7,956 nucleotides of DNA from JBBQDK01 sp038319625 (GTDB lineage Bacteria; Pseudomonadota; Gammaproteobacteria; JBBQDK01): the NCBI GenBank assembly GCA_038319625.1, contig JBBQDK010000131.1, positions 1 through 7,956 on the forward strand, read 5' to 3'. Each line of letters opens with the position of its first letter. Within the stretch, counting starts at the first letter, position 1. The notes below the pieces were generated by a model. The model worked only from the letters and a program-made list of their open reading frames with translations, was not told the DNA's origin and did no database searches. Made by a program: the position numbers and the translations under genes. Below, one piece after another: positions 1-6,757 of this stretch.

Positions 1-875
1 CGCATCACCTCGTTGAGTCGGTTGCTGGTAGAAGACAGGTAGACATCCAGCATGCTGGATGTCATGTCGCGGTAGCTTTCCATCAGGTCCATGATCTGGA
101 TTGCATGATCATAGCAGTCGCGCAAATAGAGTCGGGTCTCCTCGTGAATCAGGGCGTGGCCGTCACGCAGCAGAGTATTGACCACTTCGCGTTGCGGCCA
201 GAGCATGCGACGCAGCAACAGCAAGTCACGTTTCAAGCGATGGATGGTGGCGAGGGTATTCCTGTCAGGGTGCTCCAGCAGTTCCGCTTCGATATCCTCA
301 ATCCGTTCACCGAAATCTTCCAGCACCGGAAAACCCTGGTCTATGACCAGGTCGATGAGTGACTGCAACAGCGCGTCGGTACCCAGTCCGCGCAACCGAC
401 CGGCGTGATTGCGCAGCCGCTTGCGCACTGGCTCGAAAGGGTCGGAGGAACCGGCATGAAAGCTCACCAGGTAATCCGTGCCGATGAAAAGGCTTACCTG
501 CGATGTGACGATATGGCCATCGCTCAGGCCGGGCAGACTGAGTACAACGAACAACTGGTCATCGTAGGATTCCGCCTTGGGACGCTGTCCGGTGTTAAGC
601 ACATCTTCCAGTGCCAGCGGGTGCAGTTTGAACTGTGCACCGAGATCGCGCAGCACCTCGGGTTGCGCGGTGCCTTGCACATGGATCCAGGTGATGGTTG
701 GGGTGTCGAGATAGGCGCGGCACTCATCGCTGCCGATGTGTTCCCGTTCCTCGAAGTAACTTTCGTCGTATTCGAGGAGGCTGATATGCAGCGCTTCAGG
801 CTGGGTGGTGTCGTGAGCCAGCAGGCTGCCAGGGGGTGTGCCGGGGGGATTGTAACGTTTGCCGAGCAGACTCAT
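1..875 (-). CDS. corA: CorA-type magnesium/cobalt transporter, 3' end missing
   Basis: Codes for the first 291 residues of a CorA-family divalent-cation channel, which forms an inner-membrane pentamer importing Mg2+ (and Co2+). Seen: the cytoplasmic alpha/beta domain includes the family segment HPLALEDVLNTGQRPKAES (about residues 79-97), followed by the long charged stalk helix that ends RLNEVM at the window edge. In known CorA proteins this is where the first transmembrane helix begins, so both membrane helices and the GMN selectivity motif lie outside the window. The start is an ATG at 873-875; AAGGAA on the minus strand (888-893) lies 12 nt upstream as a weak Shine-Dalgarno, and the codons just upstream in frame offer no start. 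It lies 123 nt downstream of the cyclase gene on the same strand. ZntB is a less likely alternative because the LEDVLNTGQRPK segment is classical CorA. Confidence 0.93.
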   Translation of the reverse strand, partial: MSLLGKRYNPPGTPPGSLLAHDTTQPEALHISLLEYDESYFEEREHIGSDECRAYLDTPTITWIHVQGTAQPEVLRDLGAQFKLHPLALEDVLNTGQRPKAESYDDQLFVVLSLPGLSDGHIVTSQVSLFIGTDYLVSFHAGSSDPFEPVRKRLRNHAGRLRGLGTDALLQSLIDLVIDQGFPVLEDFGERIEDIEAELLEHPDRNTLATIHRLKRDLLLLRRMLWPQREVVNTLLRDGHALIHEETRLYLRDCYDHAIQIMDLMESYRDMTSSMLDVYLSSTSNRLNEVM

Positions 876-910
876 GGGGTGTGCCGATTCCTTGGAAGTT
901 TCTCCTGTGC

Positions 911-939
911 ATCGTAATGCTTCCGGTGCCGCCGGTAAA
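911..939 (-). promoter_or_regulatory. Putative sigma70-type promoter for corA
   Basis: On the minus strand TTTACC (934-939, 4/6 match to TTGACA) is followed after exactly 17 nt by TACGAT (911-916, 4/6 match to TATAAT). Transcription would begin near position 904, giving a leader of about 29 nt before the corA ATG. It is the best such pair I found in the 123-nt gap, and no convincing terminator separates the cyclase gene from it, so corA may be read both from here and by read-through. Hexamer matches of this quality also arise by chance. Confidence 0.35.
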
Positions 940-998
940 TCTAAACAGCCTTGTATGCCCGAGTGGGTGGATTCAGGCGGCACACTCGCTTAATCCGC

Positions 999-2510
999 TC
1001 AGGCGCGATGGGTGCCGTGGGCCAATGTGGTCACACCGCCCCATACCGAGACGGCATTGCGACCGCTGTCCTTGGCCGCATACAGCGCGGTATCTGCCTG
1101 ATTCAGCAATTCGTTGATATCCAGCGCCCCGAACTCGCTGCTCGTCAGACCGAAGCTGGCAGTGACGCGAATACCATCAAGATCGATCGCCTCGATGCGA
1201 GCGCGCAGGCGCTCGGCGGTCTCGGCAGCCTGAGTCAGGGAGAGTTTCGGCAACAGGACGCAGAACTCCTCGCCACCGTAACGACCGATGGTGTCATTGT
1301 CCCGGGTCATGGCGCGCAAGGCCTTGGCGACCTCCTCGATGACACGGTCGCCGGTACCATGGCCGAAGCGATCGTTGATAATTTTGAAATTGTCGATGTC
1401 GCACATGATGCAGCACAGCGTATTCTCGTGCTGCCTGGCACGTTCGAATTCGACCTCGATACTCTCGAACAGAGCGCGTCGGTTCAGACATTTCGTCAGA
1501 GGATCTTCGCTGGCGAGTATGCGCAACTGGTCGTTCTGTTCGTGGACCTTGTTCTGTGAATCCTTGAGCATGTGCAGCATTTCTTCGAGTTGGGAGTTTT
1601 TCATTTCCAGTTGCGTCACGTCGTCGAAGGTGGCCAGGGCGCCTCGGCATTGTCCCTTGCCATCGGTGATCGGCGAACCGTTGACCATCAGCGTGCGTGC
1701 CAGGCCGTCATGTCCCTGCAGCTGCATGGGCACGCCGATACAACTCTTGCCTTCGCGCATGGCGTTGAGCCAGGGAAAATGTTGAATAGTTTTTCCGGAT
1801 GCAGGCTCGCGCCAGGGCAAGTCCACGAGTGCCTTGCCCAACAGTCGCTCGGTATCGATCCCGGTTTTGGTCGCGAAGGATCTGTTGGCGAGCACGATGC
1901 AACCCTTGTCATCGACCAGTGCCACACCCTCGGCGAGTATGTCCAGGGCGGCCTTGACACGACCCGGAATGACCGAAGAAGGATCGAGATATTTCAGGCT
2001 TTTCTTCAGCAGCAGCAGGTAGACAATAAAGCCCACTACCGCCATGAAGAGGATCAGGCGCGGAAACGGTTGTGCAAGCAGGCCCCAGACACTGTTGTCG
2101 CGCAGTGGTAGAAAATGCATTTCCAATGTGCCCCAGCGCAAGGCACCACGGAAGATCGGCACCTGTACCTGGGACGGCGTGGAGATATCATCCTGTACCG
2201 GCCGCCAACGCGCCGTGTGCCGAGCCGTCTGTACGAGGTAATGGCCATCCGCCTGCCGCAAACCGACAGAGACGATATCGGAATTGCGTTCCGTCAGGCT
2301 GTTGGTCAGCGTGTCGATCATGGCCCGGTCATTATTTTGCAGTGCCAGCGTGAGCTGCACGGCAATGGATTCGCAAAGGCGCTGCCGTCCTTGCAACGCG
2401 GCCTGACTGCCGTCCGGCGCCAGACCGATCATGTCGCCGATCAGCAGCGCGCCGACTGTCAGGAGTACAAGCCCGATGCTGATGCGCGTCGCGGGTTTGA
2501 GGTGGATCAC
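999..2510 (-). CDS. Membrane PAS-GGDEF diguanylate cyclase
   Basis: Predicted to make cyclic di-GMP from two GTP at the inner face of the cytoplasmic membrane. Domains in order: TM helix about residues 9-29; periplasmic region about 33-148, unrecognised and probably the sensor; TM helix about 151-168; PAS domain about 185-300 (ILAEGVALVDDKGCIVLANR); coiled-coil linker about 301-332; GGDEF domain about 333-490. The catalytic motif is RYGGEEF (GGEEF 412-416). Metal and substrate positions D371, N379 and D388 match PleD spacing. The inhibitory I-site RxxD (R403, D406) sits five residues before GGEEF, so the enzyme should be active and product-inhibited. The start is GTG (2508-2510), which overlaps the TGA of the upstream exported-protein gene by 4 nt (GTGA). 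It is preceded only by a weak AAGAG, so translation is probably coupled. A later start would remove the first TM helix. No EAL or HD-GYP domain follows. Confidence 0.93.
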   Translation of the reverse strand: MIHLKPATRISIGLVLLTVGALLIGDMIGLAPDGSQAALQGRQRLCESIAVQLTLALQNNDRAMIDTLTNSLTERNSDIVSVGLRQADGHYLVQTARHTARWRPVQDDISTPSQVQVPIFRGALRWGTLEMHFLPLRDNSVWGLLAQPFPRLILFMAVVGFIVYLLLLKKSLKYLDPSSVIPGRVKAALDILAEGVALVDDKGCIVLANRSFATKTGIDTERLLGKALVDLPWREPASGKTIQHFPWLNAMREGKSCIGVPMQLQGHDGLARTLMVNGSPITDGKGQCRGALATFDDVTQLEMKNSQLEEMLHMLKDSQNKVHEQNDQLRILASEDPLTKCLNRRALFESIEVEFERARQHENTLCCIMCDIDNFKIINDRFGHGTGDRVIEEVAKALRAMTRDNDTIGRYGGEEFCVLLPKLSLTQAAETAERLRARIEAIDLDGIRVTASFGLTSSEFGALDINELLNQADTALYAAKDSGRNAVSVWGGVTTLAHGTHRA

Positions 2511-5500
2511 GAATGCGTCTCTTTGCGCTGCTTGATGCGACGTTCGAGCAGCGAGCCGAGCTTGCCGTACTCGACATCATCCTGGCGCGCATCGGCACGC
2601 CGCTCCTCTTTGCGGCGTTTACGCTCGCGGCGCGACAGTGTCAGCACGGCGAGCGGATCGAACTGTGTCCACAGTGGCAGACTCGACAGCATGCCGGCGA
2701 TGATATTGCTGCCCTTCAATACCCAGTTGACGGTGCCAGCGAAGGCAACCAGTGTTGCTCCCTTGGCGGCACCGACCACGATTTTTTCATGCAACGAGCG
2801 CTCATCGAGCGCGCCCTGCATCTGTTGTTTCATCGTGTCCAGCTCACGCCACAAGGGTGCATCGCTGGCCAGGGTTACCGTTCCCGTGGTGAATCGCGGC
2901 ACATTGTCGCGTCGCGATACCGCTACCGGAGTGCTCGACTCAGTCGCGGTGTTGTTGCCGATGATCGAGTACGCTCCCGATGCCGCGTGTGCGGCCGGCG
3001 AGTAATCCGGTTTCGTGGCCTTAGCACTGTTTTCGTCCGTCGCCTCGGCGGCTGGCTGAGGTGTGGCGGTGGACTGTTCGGTAGCGGTGGTGGTGGTGGC
3101 TTCTGCTTGGGGCATTGCCTGGGTGGATTCGTCGGCAACCGCCTGCGTACTGGCCACTATGCCGGAAGCATCGGGTATTCCGGGTGTGGCGCTTGGCGCT
3201 TGTGCCGCAGTTGGTATCAGGCCAGGTGTCGGAGTCACTGAAATGAATGTGACCGGAATACCGCCGAACGCCGCAGCACTGTTAAAGCTGCCATCGTTGA
3301 CCGTGATCGAAAATGTACGCAAACCGGCATGAGCTGCGCTGTTTCCGGTTTGAAACGTAATGTGACGCAGAGCATCCTGATAGGCCGCGACAGTATCCGT
3401 GCCGGACAAGGTCAGAGTGCCGCTGCCATAATCCCACGTGCCTTTCAGTGTGACGGTGTCGGTGAACGACAACATATCCACGCCATTCTGGTAGCCACTC
3501 GTGAACTGAATTACGGCGCTGTGCAGTGTGGTGTTGTCGCTGTCCCTGATCGCCGCCGCCGGTGCGATGGCCACGGCGGAATCACCGGCGATGTAGCTCA
3601 AGACAGGCACACCGCTGACAACAGGAGCGGCATTGACCACCGTGGCTTCGCTGCTGGTGTTGTTACGGGCAATCAGATCGAGCATTGCGCTGGAGACGGA
3701 GGCGCTATTGGTATGGGTGCCGGAGCTCACGGACAGGTTCAGCATGACGCTCACAGCCGAAGTCAGTCCCTTGGCCAAAGCGGGAAGTGTGCAGGTGAGT
3801 TGCGGACTGTTGCCGTCGCAGCTCCAGTTACCGTTGGTCACGCCGGTCAGTGTCGCCCCGGTGGGCAATGTATCGGTCAGGACCAGATTGTCGGCATCAT
3901 CCGGGCCGTTGTTGGTTACCGTGACAGTGTAGATTACAGACCCGCCGGGCAGAACCGGGTCGGCAGAGTCGATCTGGCCGATGCCGAGATCGGCGAGCCG
4001 CGTTTCCGCGGCGCCGATATCGCAGTACGCATTGACAATACGATCGAAGCCGCGCTGATCGAGTGCCGCGCAAGCATTGCCGCCGCTTCCGGGCAGGAGC
4101 GGATTGCCGGTGTTCAGCGCTGTACTGTCCGGCAGCAATACGTGTGTGTAGGTCAGACCGCCGTTGTCGGCCAATGGTCCGAGGCGCGGATCGATGGGGT
4201 TTGCGCCATTGCCGACCTGATCGCCGAAGGCGGTGTTGATGGTGCAGCCGGTGTCATCACCAAGCAGGTTGTAGCCATTTGAATTCAGGTTGCCGCCACA
4301 GTCCGGGCTGGTCGTCCCGGCATCGATGTTGCCGGCGAGCAGGCTGTTGCTGAGATTGACTGTGCCGCTGGTATTGTAGATGCCACCACCACCGGCCGCC
4401 GCGGGGTTGGTGGTACGGTTGTTGGTGATGGTGACATTATTCAGATTTACCGTGTCACCGGAAGAAATGTTTATAGCGCCACCGTTTGTGGAGGCTCGAT
4501 TTCCACTCAGCGTGCTGTTGCTGAGAGACACCACGCCTTGCCCATATTGAGTGGTAATCGCTCCGCCGAGCATGGCGCTGTTACCGCTGAGCGTCGAGCC
4601 GGTAATGGTGGTCATCGATTTGAACGAGTTGAACAGGCCGCCGCCGTAGACTGCCGTATTATTCTCGATCGTAGAATCGTTGATATGTGCGGTGCCGAAG
4701 GTAAAATTACTGATGCCGCCGCCATTGGAGTTTGACGTATTTCCGGACACAGTGGTGCGATTCAGTACGATAATGCCGTTGGATATGTTGAAAATTCCGC
4801 CGCCATCTGCAGCCTTGTTGCCACTGATCACGCTGTCGTTGACGGTGGTGGTGCCGACGCCCCAGTTGAGTATACCGCCACCGACTGTGGCAAGGCCGCC
4901 GCCGGTTCCGTTGAGCGCGTTACCATTGCGGATGGTTACTCCGGAGATCGTGAAGAAATGCGCGTAACTTTGGTCGAATACGCGGTCCAACCCGTTGCCG
5001 TCGATGATGGTCTGTGTGGCGCCGGCGCCGTTGATGGTCAGATTGTCGGTGATGTCGAGGTCGCCGGTAGCCGCCCAGGCCTCATCGGTACCGGGGATGG
5101 TGAGCAGATAAATACCTGCCGGGACAGTGATCGCGTCGTTCCCGATGGTGGCATTGGCCTCTTGAATCGCCGCACGCAAAGTGCAGATATTATTTCCTGG
5201 TACGGTTTCGCAACGTCCATCGCCCGGCAAGGCATCCATCTCGTCCAGCGTGCTGTTGACCGTTAGGCTGAGAGGAGGCGTCGGGACATGTTCGAAGGCA
5301 CCCTTGTCGCAGGGTGTATTTGCGGCGCGGTCGACGCCACGCTGATCAGTGAGTTCACAGGCACCGTTGCCACTGCCCGGTGCCGCCGGGTTGCCTGAAT
5401 TCAATGCGGAGCTGAAATTGAGAATGGCGTGTGTCGGTGTCGGTCCGCCATTGTCGAGCAGGGCGCTCAGATGTGGATCTTGCAGGCTCGATGCCGTACC

Positions 5501-6496
5501 TATGACATCACCCGTAGAGGCGGTTATTGTACAGCCAGTATTGTTGCCGATCAGGTTGTAGCCCCAAGAGGTGATGCTTCCCGAGCAGTCCGGGGCCTGA
5601 CCACCCAGGTCGCTGTTACGCGCCAAAATCGTGTTGCTGAGTGTCGGTGCTGTAAATCCCCGAGCAATGCCGCCACCATCACCGCTGCCGTTGTTGTCGC
5701 TGTCGGCGATGTTGTCGACGATGGTGACGTTGTTGAGGAGGGCGGTGTTGTTGGTGGTTAGCAGCGCACCTCCGGAGCCTGTGGCGCGGTTGCCGCTCAA
5801 TGTTGTGTTGTACAGTTGTACGTAGTCAGCGAGGCCTTCGGCGATGGCGCCGCCCCCGCCAGCAGTTGCGCTGTTGTTGTAGAAGCTTGAGTTGTGCACG
5901 ATCAGAGTTGAATAGACGTTGTATACTGCGCCGCCTGCGGTGGCTGAGCAGTTACGGATGACTACATCGCTCAGTGTCAGTACCGATGGCGTGCCGGCAT
6001 GGAAAATTGCACCGCCTACCTGCTGTACAAAATAATTGTTCTGATTTTGTCCTGCGACGCCATTTTGCAGTGTCACACCTGAGATAGATACGTTGCCGGC
6101 ATCGATCACCTCAAAGATACGGTCAAGACCGTTGGCGTCAATTGTTGTGCTGCCGGCACCAGCGCCGGTGATGGTCACAGGACCGGTAATATCGAGATCG
6201 CCGGTGGCGGCGTTCTGCTCGCTGTTGCCGGGAATGGTAAGTGGATAGGTGCCGGGCCTGAGAATGATCGTGTCGGCTCCCGCCGAGGCATTGGCCTCCT
6301 GGACCGCGGCACGCAGAGTACAATTGCCGTTCGAATCCGCGCACACTCCGTCTCCCGGTAACACATCGACAGTATCCATGGTGCCGTTGACAGTAAATGT
6401 GGCGGCGCTGCTGCACGGCGACGCTATGAGGGTGGCAAGCAGCAGCAGGGCTGTTGCCAGTGCCGCAAAGCGTTTCGACTGTCGCATGTTCCTCAT
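2507..6496 (-). CDS. Large exported beta-helix protein with duplicated CSLREA modules, DUF11, cadherin-like domain and C-terminal membrane module
   Basis: A 1329-residue surface or periplasmic protein, probably adhesive or structural; no enzyme motif seen. Residues 1-31 form a Sec signal peptide (MRQSKR, then a hydrophobic core, cleavage probably near SSA-A). Two tandem modules follow (33-404 and 410-831), each with a CSLREA-type start (CTLRAAVQEANA, CTLRAAIQEANA), right-handed parallel beta-helix rungs (LSGN, GGGI, NNT repeats) and an end resembling choice-of-anchor Q (DQRGxDR). Next come a DUF11 domain (833-953, TVTVTNNGPDDADN), a cadherin-like domain (955-1088, GYQNGVDMLSF, FSITVNDGSFNS), a Pro/Thr/Ala-rich linker (1089-1211), and a C-terminal module with one or two hydrophobic segments (1238-1287) and a tail with RRERKRRKEERR. 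Start is uncertain: ATG 6494-6496 has only a weak upstream site, whereas ATG 6485-6487 (residue 4) has GAGGA only 2 nt away. Both keep the signal peptide. First gene of the pair with the cyclase. Confidence 0.9.
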   Translation of the reverse strand: MRNMRQSKRFAALATALLLLATLIASPCSSAATFTVNGTMDTVDVLPGDGVCADSNGNCTLRAAVQEANASAGADTIILRPGTYPLTIPGNSEQNAATGDLDITGPVTITGAGAGSTTIDANGLDRIFEVIDAGNVSISGVTLQNGVAGQNQNNYFVQQVGGAIFHAGTPSVLTLSDVVIRNCSATAGGAVYNVYSTLIVHNSSFYNNSATAGGGGAIAEGLADYVQLYNTTLSGNRATGSGGALLTTNNTALLNNVTIVDNIADSDNNGSGDGGGIARGFTAPTLSNTILARNSDLGGQAPDCSGSITSWGYNLIGNNTGCTITASTGDVIGTASSLQDPHLSALLDNGGPTPTHAILNFSSALNSGNPAAPGSGNGACELTDQRGVDRAANTPCDKGAFEHVPTPPLSLTVNSTLDEMDALPGDGRCETVPGNNICTLRAAIQEANATIGNDAITVPAGIYLLTIPGTDEAWAATGDLDITDNLTINGAGATQTIIDGNGLDRVFDQSYAHFFTISGVTIRNGNALNGTGGGLATVGGGILNWGVGTTTVNDSVISGNKAADGGGIFNISNGIIVLNRTTVSGNTSNSNGGGISNFTFGTAHINDSTIENNTAVYGGGLFNSFKSMTTITGSTLSGNSAMLGGAITTQYGQGVVSLSNSTLSGNRASTNGGAINISSGDTVNLNNVTITNNRTTNPAAAGGGGIYNTSGTVNLSNSLLAGNIDAGTTSPDCGGNLNSNGYNLLGDDTGCTINTAFGDQVGNGANPIDPRLGPLADNGGLTYTHVLLPDSTALNTGNPLLPGSGGNACAALDQRGFDRIVNAYCDIGAAETRLADLGIGQIDSADPVLPGGSVIYTVTVTNNGPDDADNLVLTDTLPTGATLTGVTNGNWSCDGNSPQLTCTLPALAKGLTSAVSVMLNLSVSSGTHTNSASVSSAMLDLIARNNTSSEATVVNAAPVVSGVPVLSYIAGDSAVAIAPAAAIRDSDNTTLHSAVIQFTSGYQNGVDMLSFTDTVTLKGTWDYGSGTLTLSGTDTVAAYQDALRHITFQTGNSAAHAGLRTFSITVNDGSFNSAAAFGGIPVTFISVTPTPGLIPTAAQAPSATPGIPDASGIVASTQAVADESTQAMPQAEATTTTATEQSTATPQPAAEATDENSAKATKPDYSPAAHAASGAYSIIGNNTATESSTPVAVSRRDNVPRFTTGTVTLASDAPLWRELDTMKQQMQGALDERSLHEKIVVGAAKGATLVAFAGTVNWVLKGSNIIAGMLSSLPLWTQFDPLAVLTLSRRERKRRKEERRADARQDDVEYGKLGSLLERRIKQRKETHS
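2510..2863 (-). other. C-terminal membrane module of the exported protein
   Basis: Residues 1212-1329. An amphipathic stretch opens with PLWRELD (1214-1220). Then comes a hydrophobic segment (about 1239-1259, VVGAAKGATLVAFAG), a short KGS turn, a second less hydrophobic segment (1264-1287) containing PLWTQFD (1274-1280), and a tail of about 42 residues rich in Arg/Lys. By the positive-inside rule the tail should be cytoplasmic, which would make only one segment a true membrane crossing. From memory, similar AGxVxW/PLWxxFDPL ends occur on large cadherin-like proteins of marine gammaproteobacteria; I know no assigned function. It is not an autotransporter barrel, LPxTG or PEP-CTERM signal. Confidence 0.6.
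4004..5269 (-). repeat. CSLREA/beta-helix module 2 of the exported protein
   Basis: Residues 410-831, the second copy. It is about 50 residues longer than copy 1, with more helix rungs between about 540 and 720, each carrying a GGG(I/L) turn and an SGN/ENN step. The six conserved cysteines are 429/438, 733/751 and 809/825. The copies align clearly at protein level but have diverged in DNA, so the duplication is not recent. Confidence 0.85.
5285..6400 (-). repeat. CSLREA/beta-helix module 1 of the exported protein
   Basis: Residues 33-404 of the exported protein, the first of two diverged copies. Landmarks shared with copy 2: TVNxTxD at the start, LPGDGxC, CTLRAA, AATGDLDIT, IDxNGLDR, GYNL(I/L)G, the DNGG loop and DQRGxDR near the end. 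Six cysteines (52/59, 304/322, 380/396) have exact counterparts in copy 2; Cys183 is extra. The pairing suggests disulfides formed outside the cytoplasm. Confidence 0.85.
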
Positions 6497-6567
6497 TACG
6501 GGTGTAATTCTTACGGATGAAATTCGATATGTTCCCCAGACAGGCTAGCGGCTATCTCGTTGAATTC

Positions 6568-6577
6568 TTGATATCAA
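6568..6577. promoter_or_regulatory. TTGATATCAA palindrome; possible -10 element of the exported-protein promoter
   Basis: A perfect 10-bp palindrome made of the same TTGAT/ATCAA half-sites as the dyad 20 bp to its right, but with no spacer. Read on the minus strand it contains TATCAA (6568-6573), a 4/6 match to the -10 consensus. The predicted start would be near 6561, which is 41.5 bp from the centre of the FNR-like site. That is the spacing of class II FNR/CRP-type activation. The arrangement is seen directly; the function is inferred. Confidence 0.35.
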
Positions 6578-6587
6578 TAAGGTAATT

Positions 6588-6612
6588 ACGTTGATCTGAT
6601 GCAAATCAACGT
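6588..6612. repeat. 25-bp dyad, ACGTTGAT-N9-ATCAACGT
   Basis: Perfect 8-bp inverted arms (6588-6595 and 6605-6612) around a 9-nt centre in the divergent control region. It could be an operator or a hairpin in a leader RNA. Its right arm is shared with the FNR-like site at 6596-6609, so the two readings overlap. No T-run follows on either strand, so it is not an intrinsic terminator. Confidence 0.6.
6596..6609. promoter_or_regulatory. Putative FNR/ANR/DNR-type binding site
   Basis: CTGAT-GCAA-ATCAA matches the FNR-family consensus TTGAT-N4-ATCAA at 9 of 10 defined positions with the correct 4-nt spacer. It lies about 106 bp upstream of the exported-protein start and about 155 bp upstream of the parC start. 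Its position relative to TATCAA on the minus strand fits activation of the exported protein and cyclase genes under low oxygen or nitric oxide. No regulator gene is in the window, so which family member would bind is unknown. Confidence 0.4.
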
Positions 6613-6649
6613 CGAGGCCAGTAACTTAATGCCAATTTAGGAGATTCCG

Positions 6650-6754
6650 GTGAACTATCGATTTACGCTGTGGGCGTTTCGTTCTAGCATGGCCCCCCGA
6701 ACCGCCACCGGCTGTTCCTGTGCCGTAACCATTGACCTTACCCGGAAGCGATAA
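6650..6754 (+). CDS. Short upstream ORF (34 codons) in frame with parC
   Basis: Starts with GTG at 6650, exactly 6 nt after AGGAG (6639-6643), the strongest Shine-Dalgarno in the window. It encodes MNYRFTLWAFRSSMAPRTAT followed by a Cys-containing, basic C-terminus and stops at TAA (6752-6754), three bases before the parC ATG and in the same frame. The peptide resembles no family I know. It may be a leader peptide coupling ribosomes to parC, or a remnant of an N-terminal extension. It could also be a chance ORF beside an incidental Shine-Dalgarno sequence. Confidence 0.35.
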   Translation: MNYRFTLWAFRSSMAPRTATGCSCAVTIDLTRKR

Positions 6755-6757
6755 GCC

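Noticed and set aside
960..988. Inverted repeat CGAGTG...CACTCG as a terminator after the cyclase gene
   Set aside because: Only a 6-bp stem with a 17-nt loop and no T-run downstream on the minus strand; this is too weak to call.
3329..4282. Long plus-strand ORF (317 codons) opposite the exported-protein gene, with several similar ones between 2115 and 3241
   Set aside because: They lie antisense to a gene with clear domains and a signal peptide, and their translations are Cys/Arg/Gly-rich with no recognisable fold. They are explained by the base composition of the repeats on the real strand.
4391..4405. AAAG/PAAAG sequence in the beta-helix (residues 698-702) as a LapG-type cleavage site
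   Set aside because: LapG sites lie in an N-terminal retention module of type I-secreted adhesins. This protein has a Sec signal and the motif is inside a helix rung; the linker PAAH lacks the glycine. No LapD or LapG gene is present.
6410..6418. Possible lipobox around Cys28 (ASPC) in the signal peptide
   Set aside because: Proline at the -1 position is not accepted by lipoprotein signal peptidase, and a normal SPase I site (SSA-A) follows directly.
6583..6588. TTGAAT (6560-6565) with TAATTA (6583-6588) as a parC promoter
   Set aside because: The spacing is 17 nt, but the second hexamer matches the -10 consensus at only 2 of 6 positions. No convincing parC promoter could be assigned by eye.
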